A stretch of DNA of 12,912 nt. Source: DASVXQ01 sp046727955 (GTDB taxonomy: Bacteria; Actinomycetota; CALGFH01). The DNA lies in NCBI GenBank assembly GCA_046727955.1, contig JBKPDO010000113.1, forward strand, positions 1 to 12,912. Reading direction: 5' to 3'. Numbering within the stretch: the first letter of the stretch is position 1; every line of letters begins with the position of its first letter. The translations under genes and the position numbers were made by a program. The notes under the pieces are model-generated. The model searched no databases, had not been told where the DNA came from, and saw nothing but the letters and a program-made list of their open reading frames with translations. This document shows positions 7,625-12,912 of the stretch, one piece after another.

Positions 7625-8410
7625 TCAGCCCCCGAGCTTCTTCATCAGGTCGAGCACCTTGTCCGCCGTCGGGTTCGGCATCTCGTCGACCACCCGGCCG
7701 TCCTGCAGGAACACCACGTGGTCGGCGTAGGCGGCCGCGTTCGGGTCGTGGGTCACCATCACGATCGTCTGCCCGAAGTCGTCCACCGAGCGGCGCAGGA
7801 AGCCGAGCAGCTCGGCGCTCGCGTTGGAGTCGAGGTTGCCGGTCGGCTCGTCGGCGAACACGATCGACGGCCGCGAAGACAGCGCCCGTGCGGCCGCGAC
7901 CCGCTGCTGCTGGCCACCCGACAGCTCGCTGGGCCGGTGGCTCAGGCGGTCACGCAGGTTGAGCGCGTCGATCACGCGGTCGATCCAGGCCCGGTCGGGC
8001 TTGTGGCCGGCAAGCGCAATCGGCAGCTCGACGTTCTCGGCGGCGTTCAGGGTGGGCAGCAGGTTGAACGACTGGAAGATGAACCCGACCCGCTCGCGGC
8101 GCAGCAGCGTGAGCTGCTTGTCCGAGAGGCCGCCAAGCTCGGTGCCGCCGATGAAGACCCGGCCTGAGGTGGCCTTGTCCAGCCCGGCCAGGCAGTGCAT
8201 GAAGGTGGACTTGCCCGACCCGGAGGGCCCCATGATCGCGGTGTAGCGGCCGGCCGGGAAGTCCACCGACACCCCGTCCAGCGCACGCACCGCGGTCTGT
8301 CCCTCCCCGTAGACCTTCACCAGGTCGACGGCGCGGGCGGCAAGGTCAGTCTCCTCGACGGTCGGCTCCATGGTTGCAGGCGCCATGATCGTATTGCTCC
8401 TTTTCGTCAT
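7625..8410 (-). CDS. ABC transporter ATP-binding protein (MacB/LolD type)
   Basis: ATPase that drives the adjacent FtsX-type permease, 261 aa from the chosen start. All nucleotide-binding motifs are intact: Walker A GPSGSGKST at 61-69, Q-loop Gln113 in IFQSFNLLPTL, signature LSGGQQQR at 163-170, Walker B IVFADEP at 183-189, D-loop GNLD at 191-194 and switch His221 in VTHD. The IFQSFNLLP and ADEPTGNLD wording is typical of the LolD/MacB/FtsE group. Two starts compete: ATG 8410 with GGAGAGGAA just upstream, and ATG 8386 with AAAAGGAG ten bases upstream. The first is preferred because it fits the candidate promoter leader. An open frame back to 8503 has no support. It is the first gene of a two-gene operon and is divergent from the ROK kinase. 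Confidence 0.95.
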   Translation of the reverse strand: MTKRSNTIMAPATMEPTVEETDLAARAVDLVKVYGEGQTAVRALDGVSVDFPAGRYTAIMGPSGSGKSTFMHCLAGLDKATSGRVFIGGTELGGLSDKQLTLLRRERVGFIFQSFNLLPTLNAAENVELPIALAGHKPDRAWIDRVIDALNLRDRLSHRPSELSGGQQQRVAAARALSSRPSIVFADEPTGNLDSNASAELLGFLRRSVDDFGQTIVMVTHDPNAAAYADHVVFLQDGRVVDEMPNPTADKVLDLMKKLGG

Positions 8411-8435
8411 TTCCTCTCCGACTCCCATACTTTCT

Positions 8436-8464
8436 ATCGTGCCGTCGCTGGCGTCGCGAGCCAA
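8436..8464 (-). promoter_or_regulatory. Candidate promoter of the ABC transporter operon
   Basis: On the minus strand TTGGCT (8464-8459) and CACGAT (8441-8436) are separated by 17 bases. The implied start near 8429 gives a leader of about 19 bases that contains the ribosome site of the ATPase gene. The -10 hexamer is a weak match, so this rests mainly on spacing and position. The rest of the divergent spacer (8465-8690) holds the repeats listed next and no other clear signal. Confidence 0.3.
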
Positions 8465-8604
8465 AATCTCCTGAACCGTACGGGACCTGCCTCCTTGTGG
8501 CATCGACCAGCGAGCGGATTTGCCGGTCCACCTTTAGGAGGATGCCGCCCGGCGCAGCGCCAGACTCTAGGACGACCTCGTCCCGCCGTGAAGCATCCAC
8601 CCGG

Positions 8605-8638
8605 GAGCTGACATCGGGCTGTCCCCGAGCTGACATCG
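8605..8638. repeat. Paired 12-bp direct repeat upstream of the ROK kinase
   Basis: GAGCTGACATCG occurs at 8605-8616 and again at 8627-8638, a 22-bp period (two helical turns). A partial third copy, CTGACACG, follows at 8639. The repeats lie 53-86 bases before the kinase ATG. Two sites on the same DNA face suggest binding of a dimeric regulator. The embedded CTGACA could also serve as a -35 hexamer, but no good -10 follows (GACGAT at 8654-8659 is the nearest). Function is inferred. Confidence 0.5.
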
Positions 8639-8690
8639 CTGACACGTCCTTGAGACGATGCCCCCGGGAGCCATCTCGATAGGAGGCCAG

Positions 8691-9695
8691 ATGGCGCGAC
8701 ACGTGGCCGGCATCGATCTTGGCGGGACCAAGATCCAGGGCGTGGTGATCGAGGCGGGCACGGCCGAGCTGCTGGGCCAGGCGGTGGTCGCGACTCCGTC
8801 CGATGGTGGCCCAGCCGGCATTGCCCTGCAGGTCGCCGCGGTCGTCCTCGCCGCCGCCAGGAGCGCGGGGGTGCTGCCCGAGCAGATCGCCGGCGTGGGG
8901 ATCGGCTCCGCCGGGCAGGTGGACATGGCTACCGGCCTGGTCGTCCAGGCCGTCAACCTGCCCGGGTTCGAGCGGCCGGTCCCGCTCGCGGAGCTGGTGG
9001 CCAAGGCGCTCCGCCTCGACCCCGGCGCCGTCGTGCTCGACAACGACGTCAACGCCGCCACCCTGGCGGAGCACCGGGTCGGGGCCGGCCGGGGGTTCGA
9101 CGACCTGCTGGCGGTGTTCGTGGGCACCGGGGTGGGCGGCGCCGTGGTGCTGGACGGCTGCCTGCGCCGTGGCCCCTGCGGCGTCGCGGGCGAGATCGGT
9201 CACATCGTGGTGGTGGACGGCGGCGACCCCTGCCCCTGCGGGCGGCGCGGCTGCACCGAGGCATACGCGGGTCGGGCGCCGATGGAGTGGGCGGTCGAGG
9301 CGGCGGTGGCGGCCGGCCGCCCCACCGCGCTGCTGGAGATCCAGCGACGGCTCGGCCGGTCGCGGCTGACGACCGAAGTGCTGGCCGAGGGGATAGCGGG
9401 TGGCGACCCGCTTGCGATCGAGCTGGTGGAGCGGGCGGCGCGGGCGCTCGGAGCCGCCATCGCCTCGGCCGCCAACCTGCTCGACCTGCGGGCTGTGCTG
9501 GTCGGCGGCGGTCTGGCCGACGCGCTCGGCGGGGAGCTCGCACAGCGTATCGAGCTGGCGGCAGCGCCCCACCTGCTCGCCGAGGAGCCGCCGCTCGAGG
9601 TCCGTCTGACCGAGCTCGGCGACCTGGCCGGCGCGATCGGTGCGGCCCTGCTGGTCCACGAGGCGTCCTCCAGTGTGCGAGGCACCCGCCGCTGA
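8691..9695 (+). CDS. ROK-family sugar kinase (glucokinase-like)
   Basis: ATP-dependent kinase of the ROK family, 334 aa, probably phosphorylating glucose or an N-acetylated hexose in the cytoplasm. The N-terminal phosphate-binding motif DLGGTKIQG is at 9-17. The catalytic-base motif DNDVNA is at 117-122, the second nucleotide loop FVGTGVGGAVVLDG at 143-156, and the sugar-contact motif EIGH at 168-171. A complete zinc site follows (His171, Cys181, Cys183, Cys188 in CPCGRRGC). No N-terminal helix-turn-helix is present, so it is an enzyme rather than a ROK repressor. The ATG at 8691 has AGGAGG four bases upstream; a longer frame from 8658 reads through that site. It is the only plus-strand gene here and converges on the sugar dehydrogenase gene. 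Glucokinase is the most likely activity, but N-acetylglucosamine or N-acetylmannosamine kinase cannot be excluded. Confidence 0.93.
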   Translation: MARHVAGIDLGGTKIQGVVIEAGTAELLGQAVVATPSDGGPAGIALQVAAVVLAAARSAGVLPEQIAGVGIGSAGQVDMATGLVVQAVNLPGFERPVPLAELVAKALRLDPGAVVLDNDVNAATLAEHRVGAGRGFDDLLAVFVGTGVGGAVVLDGCLRRGPCGVAGEIGHIVVVDGGDPCPCGRRGCTEAYAGRAPMEWAVEAAVAAGRPTALLEIQRRLGRSRLTTEVLAEGIAGGDPLAIELVERAARALGAAIASAANLLDLRAVLVGGGLADALGGELAQRIELAAAPHLLAEEPPLEVRLTELGDLAGAIGAALLVHEASSSVRGTRR

Positions 9696-9704
9696 GACGG
9701 GTGC
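9682..9704 (+). terminator. Hairpin overlapping the ROK kinase stop codon
   Basis: GCACCCG (9682-9688) pairs perfectly with CGGGTGC (9698-9704) around a nine-base loop that contains the kinase TGA. A smaller hairpin, TCAGGGA-CC-TCCCTGA, follows at 9793-9808. There is no T-run. The position suggests a terminator or 3'-end stabiliser, though stems this short are common in DNA of this GC content. Confidence 0.4.
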
Positions 9705-9836
9705 GACGAACCGGTGACAAGCCTCGCGCCCGCCGGCGCGCCGGTACTATCGGGGATGCCCCTACGTGATCCCTGATCCGGGACGAGGCGTCTCAGGGAC
9801 CTCCCTGAAGGCCGGAGGCCGCCTGGCCCGGCGCCG

Positions 9837-9898
9837 GGCGCCCTGGCCGCCTGGGTCCCGGGGCCCCGGGACCCAGGGCCTCAGAGCCCCAGGGCGCC
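9837..9898. terminator. Nested palindrome, probable bidirectional terminator
   Basis: A 26-bp perfect palindrome (9851-9876, centred on GGGGCCCC) is nested inside an outer perfect 10-bp stem, GGCGCCCTGG (9837-9846) with CCAGGGCGCC (9889-9898). It lies between two convergent genes, the kinase ending at 9695 and the sugar dehydrogenase ending at 9957, where a two-way terminator is expected. The rest of the 261-bp spacer contains only smaller dyads, for example CCGGCGCGCCGG at 9733-9744, and no gene. Confidence 0.65.
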
Positions 9899-9956
9899 GG
9901 TGGCGGGCCGGCCAGGACTACTGGCCGCCAGCCCGCCGGTCCGGCCAGGCCAGTTC

Positions 9957-11183
9957 TCAGGCGGGGACGATCCGGTACACCGGCCCGGCCTGCGACAGCG
10001 CGTACAGCTCGCCGCGCTGGTCCATGCCGAACGAGGTCAGGGAAGGTACGTTGACGCCGAGGTCACGGTCGGCGCCGACCCTGCCCCCGGCCCGGACGGC
10101 CGCCGCTCTAACCCAGCCGGCGCAATAGTCCCCGTACAGGTAGGCACCCGTCAGGTTCGGGATGGCCCTGCCCCGGTACACCGACCCTCCGATCACGGTG
10201 CAGGTCCCGTTCTGGTGCGAATACTCGAGCACCGGCCCGACCACACCCGCGGGAGCCTCGCCCAGGAAGCGGTGCGATCCCTCCAGCGCGTTCCAGCCGT
10301 AGTTCTGCCCGCCTCGACCCGCCGGCTGGTGGTCGATCTCCTCCCACTCGCCCTGCCCCACGTCGGCGATCCAAAGGTCCCTGGTCACCGGGTCGAACGA
10401 GAAACGCCAGGGATTCCGCAGGCCATAGGCCCAGATCTCAGGCCGGGCGCCGGAGCGACCCACGAAGGGGTTGTCCCGCGGGATGCCGTAGGGGCGGCCG
10501 CCCGACGGCCGCGGGGAAATCCGGAGGATCTTGCCGAGCAGGGTGTCGAGCGACTGACCGTTGCCGTGGGGATCGCCAGCGCTGCCACCGTCCCCGAGCG
10601 CGACGTAGAGATAGCCATCGGGGCCGAAGGCGAGCTGGCCGCCGTTGTGATTGGCGTAGGGCTGGTCCACGGTGAGCACGTTGCGCCGAGACCCGGGGTC
10701 GGGCCGGCCGCCCCGCATGGCCCACTCGGCGACGTGGGTGTCGCCGTTGACGTCGGTGTAGTCGAGATAGAGATAGCGCCCGTCGGGCGAGAAGGCGATG
10801 CCCAGCAGCCCCTGCTCGCCACCGCTGACGATCAGGCTGCTGACGTCCAGCACCGGACTCGGGTCGAGCCTGCCGTCGCGCAGCGCCCGCACCCGGCCGC
10901 CCTGCTCGATCACGTACAGGGCAGGGTCGTCCCTGCGGGTCGTCATGCCGACCGGCGATGAGAGGCCGGCGACCTGGTCCAGGCGGATGCGCGCCCTGGA
11001 GAGGTCTGCGCCGCGCAAGGCCCGCGGTGGCGAGGTCGTGCTGGGCGGCGCTGGCGCTGGCACCGTGGGGGTGGTGGTCGTCAGCGCCACGGCGCCGGAT
11101 GCGCTGTCGCCACTGCTCGAGCACGCCGAGGCGCAGAGAGCGAGCAGGAGCACAAGGGTGGCCGTAGGGCCTTTGATCTGCAT
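9957..11183 (-). CDS. PQQ-dependent sugar dehydrogenase (GSDH family) lipoprotein
   Basis: Exported oxidoreductase of the soluble glucose/aldose-sugar dehydrogenase family, 408 aa. The N-terminus is a lipoprotein signal: a Lys, the hydrophobic stretch TATLVLLLALCASA, and a probable lipid-carrying Cys21. A Ser/Thr/Pro-rich linker (22-55) follows and then a six-bladed propeller. Family motifs are EQGLLGIAFSPDG at 123-135, ANHNGGQLAFGPDG at 177-190 (His179 in the catalytic His position), YVALGDGG at 193-200, YGLRNPWRFSFDP at 253-265 (Arg256), WIADVGQGEWEEI at 271-283 and QNYGWNALEG at 293-302. Cys328 and Cys354 could form a disulfide. PQQ is the cofactor known in characterised relatives, but many family members are untested, so cofactor and substrate are inference. 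The start is an ATG with a weak upstream GGTGAG. It may be cotranscribed with the ArsC-like gene 101 bp upstream. Confidence 0.92.
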   Translation of the reverse strand: MQIKGPTATLVLLLALCASACSSSGDSASGAVALTTTTPTVPAPAPPSTTSPPRALRGADLSRARIRLDQVAGLSSPVGMTTRRDDPALYVIEQGGRVRALRDGRLDPSPVLDVSSLIVSGGEQGLLGIAFSPDGRYLYLDYTDVNGDTHVAEWAMRGGRPDPGSRRNVLTVDQPYANHNGGQLAFGPDGYLYVALGDGGSAGDPHGNGQSLDTLLGKILRISPRPSGGRPYGIPRDNPFVGRSGARPEIWAYGLRNPWRFSFDPVTRDLWIADVGQGEWEEIDHQPAGRGGQNYGWNALEGSHRFLGEAPAGVVGPVLEYSHQNGTCTVIGGSVYRGRAIPNLTGAYLYGDYCAGWVRAAAVRAGGRVGADRDLGVNVPSLTSFGMDQRGELYALSQAGPVYRIVPA

Positions 11184-11223
11184 AGCGACATTCTCACCCG
11201 AGAGGGCGGCGAACGTCCGGCGG

Positions 11224-11268
11224 GGCCGGCGCGCGGGCGGCCGGCGCGCGGTCGGTCGGCGCGCCGGC
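11224..11268. repeat. Three tandem copies of a 15-bp GC-rich unit
   Basis: GGCCGGCGCGCGGGC, GGCCGGCGCGCGGTC and GGTCGGCGCGCCGGC follow one another exactly (11224-11238, 11239-11253, 11254-11268). The second copy differs from the first at one base and the third from the second at three. They sit in the 101-bp spacer between the ArsC-like gene and the sugar dehydrogenase. The 15-bp unit would keep reading frame, and one frame running out of the upstream gene is open here, so this could be former coding sequence. Any role is unknown. Confidence 0.65.
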
Positions 11269-11284
11269 AGCGGACCGTCCGAGG

Positions 11285-11899
11285 TCAGGTTCGGCGACCG
11301 GCCGGCGGGCTCGACGGGCCGGCGCCGCCGAGGCGGAGGAGGAGCCGCTGCACGCGACGGTCGATCGCGTCGCGGATGTAGCGGACGGCCTCCGGGTCCT
11401 TGCCACAGGGGTCGTCGATGAACCAGTCCTCGGCGCGGGTGGAGCAGCCGTCCAGGGCACGGTCGTCGTAACCCATCACGACCACCACCGCGGCACGCTG
11501 CAGCAACTCACGCGAGGGCGGCAGGGAGCGCCAGTCGAGCAGGTCGACGCCGACGTCGGCGAGTGCTCGCACCACCACCGGGTCGGGGTCGGACGTGGCC
11601 GGGCTCACCGAGACCGCCTGCACCCGCCCCCTGGCCCGATGGGCGAGGAGGGCGGCGGCGAGGCGGCTGCGCCGGTCGTCGCCGACGCCCAGGAACACCA
11701 CCAAGGGGCGTGGCCGTTCCTCCGAGGGCTGCCCAGAGCCCGGCAGCGGCCGCAGGTGAGCCGTCTGGCCTATCGCGGGCAGCGGGGGCGGGGCGGGCAG
11801 CGAGGGCGGCGAGGGCGGGCCCCGCCTGACTACGCTTTGAGCCACCGCCGCGCCAGACCCGGTGGGACCCGGTTCCGGCCGTGTGGGCTGCCTCGGCAT
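11285..11899 (-). CDS. ArsC / low-molecular-weight phosphatase-fold protein lacking the catalytic Cys
   Basis: A 204-aa protein with a proline-rich, probably disordered N-terminus (1-65) followed by a low-molecular-weight phosphatase / arsenate reductase-like domain (about 66-190). The domain is recognised from the order of landmarks: VVFLGVGDDRRSRLAAALL at 67-85 in the place of the C-x5-R-S phosphate loop, ALADVGVDL at 112-120, AAVVVVMGYDD at 136-146, and EDWFIDDPCGKDPEAVRYIR at 157-176. The last corresponds to the ED-W-x-DDP-x-GKD-EAVR-IRD block of actinobacterial ArsC-type enzymes. The loop Arg77 and Ser78 and the general-acid region Asp162-Asp163-Pro164 are kept, but the catalytic cysteine position is Gly71 (GGC, one base from TGC) and the usual loop Asn is Asp74. 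It is therefore probably inactive as a phosphatase or arsenate reductase, and may bind an anion or partner. The ATG at 11899 has GGGGA five bases upstream; ATG 11905 or TTG 11923 are alternatives. Confidence 0.75.
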   Translation of the reverse strand: MPRQPTRPEPGPTGSGAAVAQSVVRRGPPSPPSLPAPPPLPAIGQTAHLRPLPGSGQPSEERPRPLVVFLGVGDDRRSRLAAALLAHRARGRVQAVSVSPATSDPDPVVVRALADVGVDLLDWRSLPPSRELLQRAAVVVVMGYDDRALDGCSTRAEDWFIDDPCGKDPEAVRYIRDAIDRRVQRLLLRLGGAGPSSPPAGRRT

Positions 11900-12210
11900 G
11901 TGCATCCCCGCTGCGTGCGTCAACTACTACCAAGACGCCGCAAACGCGCAGTCGGTTCCATGTCGATTGACGAATTTCTCCCCTAGCCTGTCGATCCGGT
12001 CACTCTTTTTTCGTAACCCGGCCTACCAACGACTCGGCAACCCAGAATGGTGATCGACCGGAAACCCGACTGGCTGTAGCCCACCCGCCAGCGCCGCTGT
12101 CAGGTGGCAGACAGTGGTTCCGGGACGTTATCGTCCACTGCCTGTCCCCTTTGTGACGAACGACAACACAGACAGACCACCACAGAGATCCTTGGGTATA
12201 TTCGCCGGCC
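11900..12210. other. Intergenic stretch before the repeat array
   Basis: No convincing gene. A 13-codon frame (MEPTARLRRLGSS, minus strand 11961-11920) ends overlapping the TTG that is the earliest possible start of the ArsC-like gene, but it has no well-placed ribosome site. An imperfect hairpin at 12106-12146 pairs CAG-a-CAGTGG with CCACTG-c-CTG, with a smaller inner stem. A TATATT hexamer (12197-12202, plus strand) lies directly before the array and would place a transcript start near its first base, but no good -35 lies 16-18 bases upstream. A T6 run at 12005-12010 stands out against the GC-rich surroundings. Confidence 0.5.
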
Positions 12211-12546
12211 TCGCCGCGCGGCGCGCACCCGACCTTGCCGCGCGGCCTGCACCTCGCCGCGCGGCGCGCACCTCAGCTTGCCGCGTGGGATGCAGTTTGC
12301 CGCGCGCAGCGCACCTTTTGGTATCCCAGCTTGCCGCCTGGAATGCACGTTGCCGCGTGCCGGGGCACCTTTTGCGGCCCGCCTTGCCGCGTGGGGTGCA
12401 CGTTGCCGCGCTGATGGTCGCTCAGGTGTCCGCTTTGGGGGATCTGACTGACAACGTGCGCGGCAAGGAGCACCCCACGCGGCGAGGTCGGGTGTCAAGA
12501 GGTGCGCTGCGCGGCAAGATGCACTCCACGCGGCAAGGCGGGCCGC
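12211..12546. repeat. Array of alternating TTGCCGCG modules with an inverted half
   Basis: Two modules alternate, both beginning T(T/C)GCCGCG. Module A is always exactly 19 bp (consensus TTGCCGCGTGGNNTGCACN). On the plus strand it starts at 12235, 12278, 12331 and 12384; on the minus strand its 5' ends are at 12536 and 12485. Module B begins TTGCCGCG and usually runs on through GCGCACC; it has a variable tail and is 24, 34 or 32 bp. It follows each A immediately: plus strand 12254, 12297, 12350 and 12403, with an unpaired first B at 12211; minus strand 12517 and 12466. The A-to-A period is 43, 53 and 53 on the plus strand and 51 on the minus strand. The two halves face each other, and 12374-12411 matches the reverse complement of 12509-12546 at 35 of 38 positions. 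The periods are not multiples of three and all overlapping frames are Arg/Ala/Pro-rich, so it is non-coding. Not a CRISPR array: the spacers are too short and themselves repeated. Confidence 0.85.
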
Positions 12547-12550
12547 CACT

Positions 12551-12658
12551 GCCCAGGCCAAACCACCGAAACTCCCCCAGATGGCCTGTGAAGAGACCCC
12601 GGTCGCCCCAGTTTCGATCTATCAGGACGAACCTGGAGTTTCGCAGTTTTGCTTGGGC
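12551..12658. repeat. Imperfect inverted-repeat element, arms of about 27-30 bp
   Basis: The left arm (12551-12580) begins GCCCAGGCCAAACC and continues CGAAACTCC. The right arm (12632-12658), read on the opposite strand, begins GCCCAAGCAAAACTG and continues CGAAACTCC. The similarity extends outward with small indels (CCGC...CACT on the left, CCGCAGTCA on the right) to about 12544-12671. A third AGTTTCG-type core lies inside (CCAGTTTCGATC at 12609-12620). There is no transposase and no clear target-site duplication. It could be a small non-autonomous element or fold as a long RNA hairpin. It directly abuts the TTGCCGCG array. Confidence 0.55.
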
Positions 12659-12912
12659 TGCTGACTGCGGAGTTCGTCGCGGGGCGTGCGTGTCGTGCGT
12701 CATGGCGTGTCTCCCTGCCCCTCATGGATGCATCGATACGGCTGCGTTTGCTTCGACACTGTTATGTCGGAACGCGACGGGAGAAGGTAACGGTGGACGA
12801 GCGCGACCGGCTGGCGGAGCTTCCAGGCATACCGCCCCCACCTGCGGGCGCCAGTCGGGGTCCGACGAGCAGGGAACAGGATTGAACGCCACCGATCTGG
12901 TCTGTTCGTCGG
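12659..12912. other. Right-edge stretch, possible start of a plus-strand gene beyond the window
   Basis: No gene can be assigned. A 30-codon frame starts with GTG at 12793, seven bases after AGAAGG, and ends with TGA at 12885 (VDERDRLAELPG...). Its stop overlaps a TTG (12882-12884) with AGGGAACAGGA before it, from which a frame stays open to the edge. This could be the 5' end of a gene, with the short frame as a leader, but ten codons are too few to judge. A dyad lies upstream at 12752-12772. Confidence 0.25.
12752..12772 (+). promoter_or_regulatory. Operator-like dyad near the right edge
   Basis: TTCGACA (12752-12758), six bases, then TGTCGGAA (12765-12772): a seven-base dyad with one extra G in the right arm. 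It lies 20 bases before the ribosome-like AGAAGG and the GTG at 12793, a position suited to an operator. It is not the usual actinobacterial SOS box (TCGAAC-N4-GTTCGA). The symmetry is visible; regulation is inference. Confidence 0.3.

Noticed and set aside
8346..9659. Minus-strand frame of 437 codons across the ROK gene
   Set aside because: Antisense shadow. The plus-strand ROK kinase has an intact zinc site, nucleotide motifs and a good ribosome site.
11920..11961. 13-codon leader frame before the ArsC-like gene
   Set aside because: No well-spaced ribosome site and no distinctive codon pattern, and the TTG it overlaps is probably not the real start.
12104..12451. Plus-strand frame of 115 codons crossing the array
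   Set aside because: It is open only because the repeats are GC-rich. Module periods of 19, 43 and 53 bp shift the frame, the product is Arg/Ala/Pro-rich, and there is no ribosome site.
12211..12546. CRISPR array
   Set aside because: Repeats are adjacent 19-bp and 24-34-bp modules that share the same core, with no unique spacers, no cas genes and an inverted half.
12422..12703. Minus-strand frame of 93 codons with GGGAGA six bases before its ATG
   Set aside because: The start context is acceptable, but the frame runs through the inverted-repeat element and then the module array, with no recognisable domain. Most likely repeat-derived.
12752..12772. LexA/SOS box
   Set aside because: The dyad TTCGACA-N6-TGTCGGAA differs from the actinobacterial SOS consensus in sequence and spacing.

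Overview
The window comes from a high-GC (about 70%) genome with GTG and possibly CTG starts and dense same-strand gene clusters. A Thr/Pro-rich lipoprotein and an ArsC-like protein of the actinobacterial type suggest an actinomycete (Actinomycetota). No rRNA, tRNA, CRISPR array, transposase or phage gene was found. Everything left of about 11.9 kb looks like chromosomal housekeeping or metabolic DNA; the last kilobase is different.

Region 1 (1-4330, minus strand): a glyoxylate-consuming cluster read in the order aceB (malate synthase A) - glcD - glcE, with glcE running off the left edge. GlcD and GlcE are two subunits of glycolate oxidase, which makes glyoxylate; malate synthase condenses glyoxylate with acetyl-CoA to malate. 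glcD and glcE overlap by 4 bases. A cluster of three GC-rich hairpins sits between aceB and glcD, and a perfect 19-bp tandem repeat sits between aceB and its upstream neighbour, over a possible promoter.

Region 2 (4327-8470, minus strand): pdxH (pyridoxamine 5'-phosphate oxidase), preceded by a 17-bp perfect-stem terminator that closes a two-gene ABC transporter operon. This operon encodes a MacB/LolD-type ATPase and a ten-helix FtsX-family permease.

Region 3 (8471-9956): a divergent intergenic region with a 12-bp repeated motif, then a plus-strand ROK-family sugar kinase. It converges on a minus-strand gene across a 261-bp spacer full of strong hairpins, including a 26-bp perfect palindrome nested in an outer 10-bp stem.

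Region 4 (9957-11899, minus strand): a PQQ-type sugar dehydrogenase lipoprotein, and upstream of it an ArsC/low-molecular-weight phosphatase-fold protein whose catalytic cysteine position is glycine. This is a probable pseudoenzyme with a proline-rich N-terminal extension.

Region 5 (11900-12912): about 1 kb with no convincing gene. It holds the most unusual feature of the window, an array of two alternating modules that both begin TTGCCGCG. One module is exactly 19 bp in every copy and the other is 24-34 bp. Three adjacent units have a 53-bp period. The array continues in inverted orientation, giving 38-bp arms that match at 35 positions. Next to it is a separate imperfect inverted-repeat element of about 110 bp. 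The periods of 19, 43, 51 and 53 are not multiples of three, so this is non-coding repeat DNA, possibly transcribed or protein-bound. All functions are read from sequence motifs without database searches.
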